Below are positions 1 through 6,080 of a stretch of DNA of 8,122 bases, piece after piece. The position numbers and the translations under genes are program-made. Positions within the stretch are counted from its first letter, which is position 1, and the number at the start of each line of letters is the position of its first letter. The stretch comes from Candidatus Iainarchaeum sp. (GTDB taxonomy: Archaea > Iainarchaeota > Iainarchaeia > Iainarchaeales > GCA-2688035), in assembly GCA_017610245.1 (NCBI GenBank), contig JAFCCK010000038.1, positions 1 through 8,122 on the forward strand, read 5' to 3'. A model generated the notes under the pieces. That model saw only the letters and a program-made list of their open reading frames with translations. It ran no database searches and was not told the DNA's origin.

Positions 1-477
1 ATGGATGAGGAATACAGGCTGTGGTATAGCCTTTTCCCAAAGTATTATCACCTGCTAAAGCCATTCCCTGATGCAAAGAAGGTGCTTGAATGGATGAGGG
101 GCAATAATGTTAAGGTCATAATCCTGAGCTCGCACCAGCAGGACCTTGTCAATGATGAGATTGAAAAATACGGCTTCAAAGGATTGATTGATGCAGTTGA
201 TGCTGGCAAACAGGATAAGAGGGAGAAGATTGAGGAATTCATTGCAAAGCATGGGATTGAAAAGGAGAAGGCAATCTATGTAGGAGATATGTGCCATGAT
301 ATTGAAACAGCAAGGCTTGCAGGGGTAAAGAGTGTTGCTGTCCTTGGAGGGTATGATTCAAGGGAGAAGCTCGAAAGGGAGAATCCTGATTATATTATTG
401 AAGGGGTGGGGGAGCTTCCCGCACTCATTGAGAAAATTTCAGGGGGAGAGCATGCCAGAGCTACCGCAAATGGTTGA
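1..477 (+). CDS. HAD-superfamily phosphatase, phosphoglycolate phosphatase-like (5' partial)
   Basis: The visible 158 residues match the C-terminal two thirds of a HAD phosphatase that hydrolyses a small phosphate ester. Motif II is the strand ending in VIILSS (residues 39-44, Ser43 as the likely phosphate contact). A lysine for motif III lies in the GKQDKREK stretch (K70, K73 or K76). Motif IV is VGDMCHD with D96 and D100 as Mg ligands, followed by the typical ETARLAGVKSVAV segment and a PDYII near the end. The N-terminal DxD motif with the catalytic nucleophile is absent. The first base of the window is an ATG, but residues 1-20 look like the end of a cap domain, so the true start is probably upstream of the window. 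The 3' end overlaps pyrK by 26 bp, which places this gene in the pyr operon. The substrate cannot be read from the sequence; phosphoglycolate or a nucleotide are both possible. Confidence 0.8.
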   Translation: MDEEYRLWYSLFPKYYHLLKPFPDAKKVLEWMRGNNVKVIILSSHQQDLVNDEIEKYGFKGLIDAVDAGKQDKREKIEEFIAKHGIEKEKAIYVGDMCHDIETARLAGVKSVAVLGGYDSREKLERENPDYIIEGVGELPALIEKISGGEHARATANG

Positions 478-1276
478 AGTGAAGAAGGTTGTAAAGGAAA
501 CGCCAGAGCACAGCAGCTACTACTTTGATTTCCCAAAGGGCGCTTCCGCCCAACCTGGACAGTTCCTGATGGTCTGGCTGCCCGGGATTGATGAAAAGCC
601 AATTTCCTTCTCAAAAATTTCCTCGCGAGAGTGTGCAATCACTGTGCAGTGCAAGGGATTGTGGAGCGAGAAGATATGCGGCTTTGGGCAGGGCAGCAAA
701 ATCTGGGTTAGGGGACCCTATGGAAACGGCTTCTCCCTTGAAGGGGTGAAGAAAGCAATCATTGTTGCAGGAGGCTGTGGTTCTGCTCCACTGCGCCCGC
801 TGATGCTCAAGTGCCTGCAGCAGGGAATTGAAACAAAGGTTGTATTGGGGGCGCAGACAGCAGGGAAATTGCTTTTCAGGAAGGGGCTTGAGGGAGAATT
901 AGGCGATAACTTATACATAACAACTGATGATGGCTCTGCTGGCCAAAAGGGATTTACTACAGATTCTCTCAAGGAATTGCTCTCCAAGGAAAAGCCAGAC
1001 ATAGTTTACAGCTGCGGGCCTGAGGTGATGATGAAAGGTGTGCTGGATTTGTGTGTGAAGAAGAAAGTGCAATGCCAGCTTTCTCTGGAGCGCTATATGA
1101 GGTGCGGCTTCGGAATTTGTGGGCAGTGCGTTTTGGATGATTTGATGGTCTGCAAGGACGGTCCAGTATTCAGCAGCGAGCAGCTGCGCAAGAGCAAGGA
1201 ATTCGGCAAAACCGCAAGGCTTAAATCTGGGAAAGAGGTAAGTTTGAAGCAGTACGCTGATTGGAGGCAGTGCTGA
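452..1276 (+). CDS. pyrK: Dihydroorotate dehydrogenase B electron-transfer subunit PyrK
   Basis: This iron-sulfur flavoprotein passes electrons from the PyrD catalytic subunit, which oxidises dihydroorotate to orotate, towards NAD or another acceptor. The chosen ATG gives 274 aa, near family length, and has GGGGGAG at 442-448 just upstream; the frame is open back to 332 but that extension looks unrelated to the family. From this start: FAD-domain motif KPIS at 49-52 (the RPxS site, with Lys for Arg), GPYGNGF at 88-94, nucleotide-binding VAGGCGSAPL at 105-114, TDDGS at 158-162, and CGP at 188-190. The 2Fe-2S cluster is bound by C218, C223, C226 and C234, followed by DGPVF. Related reductase subunits such as sulfhydrogenase gamma share this plan, but the pyrimidine context and cysteine pattern favour PyrK. 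PyrD is not in the window and may lie upstream or elsewhere. It overlaps the HAD gene by 26 bp and directly abuts the next gene. Confidence 0.9.
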   Translation: MPELPQMVEVKKVVKETPEHSSYYFDFPKGASAQPGQFLMVWLPGIDEKPISFSKISSRECAITVQCKGLWSEKICGFGQGSKIWVRGPYGNGFSLEGVKKAIIVAGGCGSAPLRPLMLKCLQQGIETKVVLGAQTAGKLLFRKGLEGELGDNLYITTDDGSAGQKGFTTDSLKELLSKEKPDIVYSCGPEVMMKGVLDLCVKKKVQCQLSLERYMRCGFGICGQCVLDDLMVCKDGPVFSSEQLRKSKEFGKTARLKSGKEVSLKQYADWRQC

Positions 1277-1801
1277 ATGAAGAAAGGTGCGATTGCCAGG
1301 GCAAAAGCGCGGCTTCGTGAAATGAAAGAAACCAGGGCTGCGAAACGCAGGGCAAGGGAGAGGGGAAAAAGAGGAGTAACAAAAGAAGTTTTGGGAAGAA
1401 TTGACATGGGAATACTGGCGCAGGAGCTGGCAAAGCTCAAATCGCTTCCAGAGGAAGCCAGGTTTCGCGAATTTGGCGAAGTGTTCAAGAGGGCGGATGA
1501 AAGATTTCACCGAGCTACAAACAGGATGGTGGTAAAAACCGCTTTGGACAGGTTTGGCATAGTTAATACTAAAAAGGATCCCAGTAAAAGGCAGAGAATT
1601 CAAGGGATTATGGAGGAAGTATTTAAGAGGATTGAGTCGCTGGAGAAGTGGGAAATAAAAAAGAGTATTGACCCGCTGTTGAAAAAGCTGTATGATGAGC
1701 TCGCAAAGGAACTGGGGGGAAAAGTAAGGCTCTTGCTTTTTGCGATGGAGCTGAAGAAAGTAAAAGAGGAAATGAGGAAAGCAAGAGGCGGGAAAAAATG
1801 A
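1277..1801 (+). CDS. Uncharacterised basic, helical protein embedded in the pyr operon
   Basis: I do not recognise this 174-aa protein. It is very basic: 16 of the first 40 residues are Lys or Arg, and the C-terminal 20 residues (EMRKARGGKK end) are also Lys/Arg-rich. Charged heptad-like stretches at about 1-30, 105-145 and 150-170 suggest long helices, perhaps coiled coil. There is no cysteine, no signal peptide and no convincing membrane segment. The start is firm: the pyrK stop and this ATG abut as TGAATG, with GGAGG at 1263-1267. Its stop overlaps the pyrC start as ATGA, so translation is probably coupled on both sides. The neighbours suggest a role tied to pyrimidine synthesis, and the charge suggests nucleic-acid or ribosome binding; both are inference. 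It is unlikely to be a shadow frame, since it fits the operon spacing exactly and no competing gene covers it. Confidence 0.8.
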   Translation: MKKGAIARAKARLREMKETRAAKRRARERGKRGVTKEVLGRIDMGILAQELAKLKSLPEEARFREFGEVFKRADERFHRATNRMVVKTALDRFGIVNTKKDPSKRQRIQGIMEEVFKRIESLEKWEIKKSIDPLLKKLYDELAKELGGKVRLLLFAMELKKVKEEMRKARGGKK

Positions 1802-3078
1802 GTTTGCTCTTGGACAACTGCTTGGTAATGCTTGGAAAGAGGCTGATGCCAAGGCAGGTGCTGCTTGAAAAGGGAAAGATTGCCGAAATTGCAGAGCTGG
1901 ACGAGAAGCTGCCAGCCATGAAGAGAATTGACTGCGAAAACAAAATTCTCTTGCCAGGGCTGATTGATGCGCATGTGCATTTCAGGGTGCCAGGAGCGGA
2001 GCACAAGGAGGATTGGCACACTGGGAGCAGGGCAGCTGTTGCTGGGGGCATTACAACTGTAATTGACATGCCGAACAACAAGCCCAGCTGCACAACCCAG
2101 CAGCTCTTGGATGAGAAGAGGATAGCTGCACAGAGAGACAGCCTGTGCAATTTTGCTTTTCATTTTGGCGCATCAAATGACAATTTGCAAGCGCTTATGA
2201 AGGTTGAAGGGGCAGTCTCCTTCAAGGTCTTCATGGGCAGCAGTACCGGCAATTTGCTTGTTACTGATGCTGGAAAGCTTAAGCAGATTTTTTCTGTTGC
2301 AAAGGAAAGGGAAAAAGTTGTTGCAGTGCATGCGGAAGATGAAACAGTAATCCAAGAAAATACAAAGAGCGCGAGAGAATTGGGATGGGACAGCGCAAAA
2401 TACCATAGCAAGATAAGGAGCAATGAGGCAGAGGAGAAAGCAATTGAGAGGGCCCTCCTATTGCAAAAGGAAATTGGAAACAGGCTGCACATCTGCCATG
2501 TTTCCACCAAGGAGGGATTGCAGCTGATTAAGGATGCCAAGGCAGCAGGGCAGGCTGTAACTTGCGAAGCTACACCCCATCACCTATTTCTGGATGATTC
2601 CGCTACAGAAGAGCTGGGAAATTTCGCCAAGATGAACCCCTCGCTGAAGAGCAAGGAGGATGTAGCTGCCTTATGGCGCGGAATTGCTGATGGCACAATT
2701 GATTTGATTGCAACAGACCATGCCCCACATAGAAAGAAAGAAAAGGAGAAACCGTATTGGGAGGCTCCGAGCGGCGTTCCAGGATGCGAAACAATGCTGC
2801 CGCTGCTGCTGGATGCAGTAAATAAGGAAAAGATTTCATTGCAGAAGGTTGCTGAGCTGTGCTGCAGAAACCCTGCAAAGCTGTATGGCTTGAATGGAAA
2901 GGGAGAGATGAGGAAAGGGGTGGATGCTGATTTGGTGCTGATTGATTTGGAGAAAGAAATAACAATTAAAAGCGGTTCCCTCTACACTAAATGCAACTGG
3001 AGCCCCTTCTCCACTTGGAAGCTGAAGGGGGCAGTAGAAAAAACTTTTGTTGGGGGAAAGGAGATTAGGTTGGAATGA
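1798..3078 (+). CDS. pyrC: Dihydroorotase PyrC
   Basis: This 426-aa amidohydrolase reversibly cyclises N-carbamoyl-L-aspartate to L-dihydroorotate, the third step of UMP synthesis, in the cytoplasm. Metal-site motifs appear in order: DAHVHFRVPG at 57-66 (H59, H61; R63 contacts substrate), FKVF with K143 as the likely carbamylated bridging lysine, VHAED with H178, ICHVST with H234, and DHAPH with catalytic D307. ATPHHL (258-263) and the PSGVPGCET segment (324-332) are also typical. The terminal VDADLVLIDLEKE is the usual small beta domain of amidohydrolases. A lysine in the FK position is the arrangement of dihydropyrimidinase/allantoinase-like members rather than of bacterial class I enzymes with Asp there; the allantoinase alternative is made unlikely by the pyr neighbours. 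The ATG lies in an ATGA overlap with the preceding stop and has GAGG at 1785-1788. Confidence 0.93.
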   Translation: MSLLLDNCLVMLGKRLMPRQVLLEKGKIAEIAELDEKLPAMKRIDCENKILLPGLIDAHVHFRVPGAEHKEDWHTGSRAAVAGGITTVIDMPNNKPSCTTQQLLDEKRIAAQRDSLCNFAFHFGASNDNLQALMKVEGAVSFKVFMGSSTGNLLVTDAGKLKQIFSVAKEREKVVAVHAEDETVIQENTKSARELGWDSAKYHSKIRSNEAEEKAIERALLLQKEIGNRLHICHVSTKEGLQLIKDAKAAGQAVTCEATPHHLFLDDSATEELGNFAKMNPSLKSKEDVAALWRGIADGTIDLIATDHAPHRKKEKEKPYWEAPSGVPGCETMLPLLLDAVNKEKISLQKVAELCCRNPAKLYGLNGKGEMRKGVDADLVLIDLEKEITIKSGSLYTKCNWSPFSTWKLKGAVEKTFVGGKEIRLE

Positions 3079-3389
3079 GCCCAAAGCGCAGAAAAGGAAA
3101 AGCTGGAAAGGGGTGGCAAAAAGGACAAAGGGGAAAAGCTGCTTTGCGCAACACAGGCAAAGGCAGGACCCCAACAATAACCACTGAGCACATCAGGAGA
3201 CTAAGGAAAGGGGAGATTATTCCTTTCGGGAAGCACCTTCTCCAAGTGGACCATCAGCGAAGCCGAAATGGGAAAATTGTTTTTCACATGCCGCCGAGCG
3301 GGCTTATACCGGGCCAAATCAGGTTCTCAAATGCCGGGACCTTTGAAATAGACCTTGAGAAAAAAACAATTAGAAGATTAAGGGAGTGA
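3075..3389 (+). CDS. Uncharacterised small basic protein between pyrC and pyrE
   Basis: I do not recognise this 104-aa protein. The first 31 residues form a low-complexity tail rich in Lys, Arg and Gly (12 Lys/Arg), resembling the flexible RNA-binding tails of ribosomal proteins. Residues from about 35 to 104 look like a small folded, mainly beta domain: strands around 54-60 (HLLQVDH), 66-71 (GKIVFH), 81-85 (QIRFS) and 88-93 (GTFEID), ending in a basic RRLRE. No cysteine, signal or membrane segment is seen. The ATG overlaps the pyrC stop as ATGA, with AAGGAG at 3058-3063, and pyrE starts 5 bp after the stop. Placement inside the operon implies co-expression with pyrimidine enzymes. A nucleic-acid-binding or regulatory role is a guess from charge and position only. 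Confidence 0.78.
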   Translation: MSPKRRKGKAGKGWQKGQRGKAALRNTGKGRTPTITTEHIRRLRKGEIIPFGKHLLQVDHQRSRNGKIVFHMPPSGLIPGQIRFSNAGTFEIDLEKKTIRRLRE

Positions 3390-3394
3390 TAGTA

Positions 3395-4015
3395 ATGAGT
3401 ACAAAAGAAAAATTATGTGTTGAGCTGTTTGATATTGGTGCGGTAAAATTCGGGGAATTCACCCTTAAGAGCGGGCTGCTCAGCCCAATCTACATTGATC
3501 TGCGTATTTTGGTTTCATATCCCAATGTTCTGAGAAATGTTGCATCTGAACTGATTAGGATTACGAAACCATTGCACTTTGATAAGATAGCTGGAATTCC
3601 ATATGCTGCAATCAGCATTGCAACTGCTGTAAGTTTGCAGGCAAACTATCCAATGATTTACCCCAGAAAAGAGCAGAAGGGCTATGGCACAAAGAGAGCA
3701 ATAGAAGGGGTTTTTAAGGAAGGGGAAACCGTGCTTGTTTACGATGACCTTATTACAACTGGCAGCAGCAAATTTGAGGCAATCCAGCCATTGGAGGAAG
3801 CTGGGCTGAAGGTAAAGGATATTGTTGTTTTGGTTGACAGGGAGCAGGGTGGTAAGCAGGAAGTAGAAGCAAAGGGCTATAAGCTGCACGCGGTTTTCAC
3901 TATAAGCGAGATGCTTGACATTCTGAAGCAGAGTGGAAAGATTACGGAAGAGCAGCACACTGATATCAGTGAGTATTTTAAAGACCCAGAAAAATGGAGT
4001 GGGGCAAGAAAATGA
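3395..4015 (+). CDS. pyrE: Orotate phosphoribosyltransferase PyrE
   Basis: PyrE joins orotate to PRPP, giving orotidine 5'-monophosphate and pyrophosphate. The 206-aa product has the family landmarks: VKFGEFTLKSGLLSPIYIDLR at 17-37 (orotate and PRPP contacts), the flexible catalytic loop YPRKEQKGYGTK at 89-100 (R91, K92, K95 and K100 are candidate PRPP and pyrophosphate contacts), the PRPP signature VLVYDDLITTGSS at 113-125, and the late VLVDREQGG at 145-153. The loop sequence resembles that of the OPRT half of eukaryotic UMP synthase as well as free-standing enzymes. I chose the ATG at 3395 because AGGGAG at 3381-3386 is well spaced from it. An in-frame GTG at 3386 would create a GTGA overlap with the previous stop and add three residues, but its Shine-Dalgarno spacing is poor. 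The stop overlaps the pyrF ATG as ATGA. Confidence 0.95.
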   Translation: MSTKEKLCVELFDIGAVKFGEFTLKSGLLSPIYIDLRILVSYPNVLRNVASELIRITKPLHFDKIAGIPYAAISIATAVSLQANYPMIYPRKEQKGYGTKRAIEGVFKEGETVLVYDDLITTGSSKFEAIQPLEEAGLKVKDIVVLVDREQGGKQEVEAKGYKLHAVFTISEMLDILKQSGKITEEQHTDISEYFKDPEKWSGARK

Positions 4016-4869
4016 ACTATGTGGATTTGCTGATTAGGGGCAGCGATAAAACAAACTCAATTGTTTGTATGGGCGCTGATCCCGTACTTGAAAGGATTCC
4101 AATAGAGCATGGAAGCACTGAAGCAAAAATCACAAGATTCTATGAACAAATAATTGAAGCGTGCAAGAGCGAGGGAGCACTGCCTGCAGCTGTAAAACCA
4201 AACTATGCTTTCTATGCCCAGTATGGTTTTGAGGGATTGGATGCCTTGAAGAAAGTCTGCAAGCTAGTGAAGAAAGAGGGAATTCCACTTATCTTGGATG
4301 CAAAAAGGGGGGACATTGGAAAAACAAGCAAAGCCTATGCAAAAGAAGTTTTTGATTTTTGGGAAGCTGATTGCGTTACAATTGCTCCCTACATGGGCAC
4401 TGACAGCGTAATGCCCTTCATTGAGGAAACAATTGGAAAAGAGAGGGGTGTTTATATACTCAACCGCACCTCAAACCCTGGTGCGAGCGACTTCCAGGAC
4501 ATTGAGGCTGGGGGCAAAAAAAATTTTGAATGGGTGAGCGATAGCATTGTTAAATGGGCTGACACTGCTTTGGGAAATGTTGGGGCAGTTGTGGGGGCTA
4601 CTTCCATGCAGGAGCTAGAAGCGGTTGTAAGGGCTTTTGTTGAAAGCGGTAAGCAAGTGCCGCTGCTTATTCCAGGAGTGGGGGCGCAGGGCGGTTCAGC
4701 AGCAGAAGTAATAGCAGCGCTGAAAAAAGCCGGCTACAACCTCAAAATTGCACGCATTAATTCAAGCAGCGGCATTAATTATGCTTACGAAAAGCAGGGA
4801 ACAGATGACTTTGCTGGAGCAGCAGTAAAAGTAATCAAGGAACTGAACAAGGAAATCGGCGGATTGTAA
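4012..4869 (+). CDS. pyrF: Orotidine 5'-phosphate decarboxylase PyrF, type 2 subfamily
   Basis: PyrF decarboxylates OMP to UMP, the last step of the pathway. The length (285 aa) and motifs fit the longer 'type 2' subfamily (TIGR02127-like) rather than the roughly 210-230 aa form common in archaea: VKPNYAFYAQYG at 61-72, catalytic LDAKRGDIGKT at 95-105 (D96, K98, D101 as the DxKxxD set), APYMGTDS at 125-132, YILNRTSNPGASDFQ at 148-162, VVGAT at 193-197 and LLIPGVGAQGG at 218-228. In the last phosphate-binding segment the usual SR is replaced by SS (residues 251-253 are all Ser, followed by GINYA), so the Arg that normally grips the phosphate is not at that place. The ATG at 4012 overlaps the pyrE stop (ATGA) and has GGAG and GGGG at 3996-4004; an upstream in-frame ATG at 3994 is less likely. 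Adjacent pyrE and pyrF parallel the fused UMP synthase of eukaryotes. Confidence 0.92.
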   Translation: MNYVDLLIRGSDKTNSIVCMGADPVLERIPIEHGSTEAKITRFYEQIIEACKSEGALPAAVKPNYAFYAQYGFEGLDALKKVCKLVKKEGIPLILDAKRGDIGKTSKAYAKEVFDFWEADCVTIAPYMGTDSVMPFIEETIGKERGVYILNRTSNPGASDFQDIEAGGKKNFEWVSDSIVKWADTALGNVGAVVGATSMQELEAVVRAFVESGKQVPLLIPGVGAQGGSAAEVIAALKKAGYNLKIARINSSSGINYAYEKQGTDDFAGAAVKVIKELNKEIGGL

Positions 4870-5420
4870 TGGCTAAAAGGGCTTTCAAAATTGGCGTGAT
4901 GGGCTCTGCTGCTGGCTCACACCAGGAAGAGATTTTGGAGAAAGCTAAGGCACTCGGCAGGGCAATTGCTGAAAATAGCTGTATTCTTGTTTACGGTGCA
5001 ACAATTGGCGTGCCGCTCGCTGCTGCAGAGGCTTGCAAGGAGGCAGGTGGCACTGTAATTGGCGTTAGCCCTGCCAAAAATGAAAAAGAGCATGTTGAAG
5101 AATATAAGATGCCTGTGGATAGCTGCTCCTCTGTTATTTACACTGGCTTTGGCTTGACAGGGCGGAATGTTGTTCTTGTGAGGAGCTGCGATGCGGCAAT
5201 AATTGTAAGCGGCAGGGTCGGCACGCTCATAGAATTTGCTGCTGCCTATGCCGAGGAAAAACTGACTGGTGTTTTGACTGGCACTGGGGGAGTAGCGGAC
5301 AAGGCAAAAGAGCTTGAGGAAATGTTTGCCAAGAAGTACGATACTAAAATAATCTATGAGAGCAGCCCTGGGAAATTGGTTGAAAAGGTTGTTGCTGAAC
5401 TGGGCAAGCAAAAGCATTAA
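4869..5420 (+). CDS. LOG / TIGR00725-like Rossmann-fold protein, possible nucleotide-processing enzyme
   Basis: This 183-aa protein has the fold signature of the SLOG/lysine-decarboxylase-like group (TIGR00725 type). An N-terminal strand and glycine turn IGVMGSAAG (8-16) is followed by VYGATIGVPLAAAEACKEAGGTVIGVSPA (41-69), then GRNVVLVRSCDAAIIVSGRVGTLIEF (98-123). In LOG-type nucleotide phosphoribohydrolases the last segment carries PGGxGTxxE; here it is SGRVGTLIE, keeping the G, the GT and the E (E122) but changing the PGG. Some LOG proteins cleave nucleoside monophosphates to base and ribose 5-phosphate; whether this one does is unknown. The ATG overlaps the pyrF stop as TAATG with a weak GGCGGA at 4858-4863, so it is the last gene of the pyr operon. 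A role in nucleotide turnover or ligand sensing is inference from position. Confidence 0.75.
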   Translation: MAKRAFKIGVMGSAAGSHQEEILEKAKALGRAIAENSCILVYGATIGVPLAAAEACKEAGGTVIGVSPAKNEKEHVEEYKMPVDSCSSVIYTGFGLTGRNVVLVRSCDAAIIVSGRVGTLIEFAAAYAEEKLTGVLTGTGGVADKAKELEEMFAKKYDTKIIYESSPGKLVEKVVAELGKQKH

Positions 5421-5431
5421 GCGCGCTGCTG

Positions 5432-6010
5432 CTATGCCAGCCTGTGCCTGCGCATTCTCTGCCTCTGCTGTTTTCTTTGCAGGTATTCTTCCCTCTCTTT
5501 CCTGTAAAGGTCTGGGAGAGCGATGGCTGGAGCCCTCTTTCTAATCTCTTTTTTTGGCGCGTAATCCTCTGGGGCAATAACTCTTGGGAAATACATCTGC
5601 ATGGAAATTTTCAGGTGGTCGTCCCCAAGAACAACAATGTCTGGTTTTGTTTTTCTAATCATATACATGAAATGGTTTTCCCTCGCAGGGGCAATGATTA
5701 ATCTCCTTAACTTTCCCTTTGACTTCCTAATCTTTTCTTTTGCATACCTTGAATCTATTGGAATTACCTCAAGCCCTTTTTTCTTTGCAAAGACTGTCAG
5801 ATGGTAGAAGAATCTTTTGTCAGGATAAAGGCGTCTCAATCTAATCCATCTGCTGATGGGATTCATCGCTGCTATCTGCTCAAACAGCCTTAATTCTGCC
5901 TTATCAATCTCAAGCGCAATTGTTTTTCCAGGAATTCCCTTAAGCAGTTTTTTGGCATATTTCAAAAACCAGAGCTTGTGCTTTACCCCAACCAAAATGG
6001 GTTCTGCCAT
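5432..6010 (-). CDS. Small TraB/PrgY-like protein (tentative), basic C-terminal tail
   Basis: This 192-aa protein shows a weak pattern of the TraB/PrgY/GumN and EreA-like superfamily: an N-terminal ILVGVKH (5-11, H11), then IALEIDKAEL (31-40, E34), a polar ARENHFMYMI (109-118, R110 and E111) and VVLGDDHLK (126-134, H132). In TraB-type proteins such His and Glu/Arg positions line the putative active site, often metal-dependent, though the biochemical role is poorly known. The usual C-terminal membrane region of archaeal TraB proteins is missing; instead residues 168-192 are a Lys/Arg/Gln-rich tail. The start ATG has no Shine-Dalgarno, but a TATA-like box lies about 27 bp upstream, so the mRNA is probably leaderless. 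It converges on the LOG-like gene with an 11-bp gap. The gene call is firm; the family assignment is tentative. Confidence 0.7.
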   Translation of the reverse strand: MAEPILVGVKHKLWFLKYAKKLLKGIPGKTIALEIDKAELRLFEQIAAMNPISRWIRLRRLYPDKRFFYHLTVFAKKKGLEVIPIDSRYAKEKIRKSKGKLRRLIIAPARENHFMYMIRKTKPDIVVLGDDHLKISMQMYFPRVIAPEDYAPKKEIRKRAPAIALPDLYRKEREEYLQRKQQRQRMRRHRLA

Positions 6011-6031
6011 GAAAGAATATGGGATTATTCA

Positions 6032-6041
6032 GTATATTAAA
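6032..6041 (-). promoter_or_regulatory. TATA-like promoter element for the TraB-like gene (predicted leaderless)
   Basis: Reading the minus strand, TTTAATATAC at 6041-6032 resembles an archaeal TATA box, preceded by CCTAAAG (6048-6042) in the position of a BRE. Its centre is about 27 bp from the A of the start codon at 6010, the usual TATA-to-transcription-start distance, so transcription would begin at or next to the ATG. The lack of a Shine-Dalgarno before this ATG agrees. The AT-rich setting makes a chance match possible. Confidence 0.5.
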
Positions 6042-6080
6042 CTTTAGGAACTAGGACAGGCTCTTCATTCACAAAGGCAA

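Noticed and set aside
332..451. In-frame upstream extension of pyrK starting at 332 (40 extra residues)
   Set aside because: It lies over the HAD gene, does not resemble the PyrK N-terminus, and the ATG at 452 has a strong Shine-Dalgarno and gives a family-like length.
911..1852. Long minus-strand open frame (313 codons) across pyrK and the 174-aa gene
   Set aside because: Its translation is Phe/Ser/Pro/His-rich with no motif, and it opposes two well-supported genes; typical antisense shadow of purine-rich coding DNA.
3361..3394. AT-rich stretch before pyrE as a possible internal promoter
   Set aside because: No convincing TATA-like box at the right distance, and the 5-bp gap with a good Shine-Dalgarno fits read-through within the operon.
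3994..4011. Upstream ATG for pyrF at 3994
   Set aside because: The ATG at 4012 forms the ATGA overlap used elsewhere in the operon and has a GGAG/GGGG Shine-Dalgarno; the upstream start lies on top of it.
5444..5807. Plus-strand open frames opposite the TraB-like gene
   Set aside because: They are Phe/Trp-rich shadows; the minus frame has better composition, a promoter-like element and family-like motifs.
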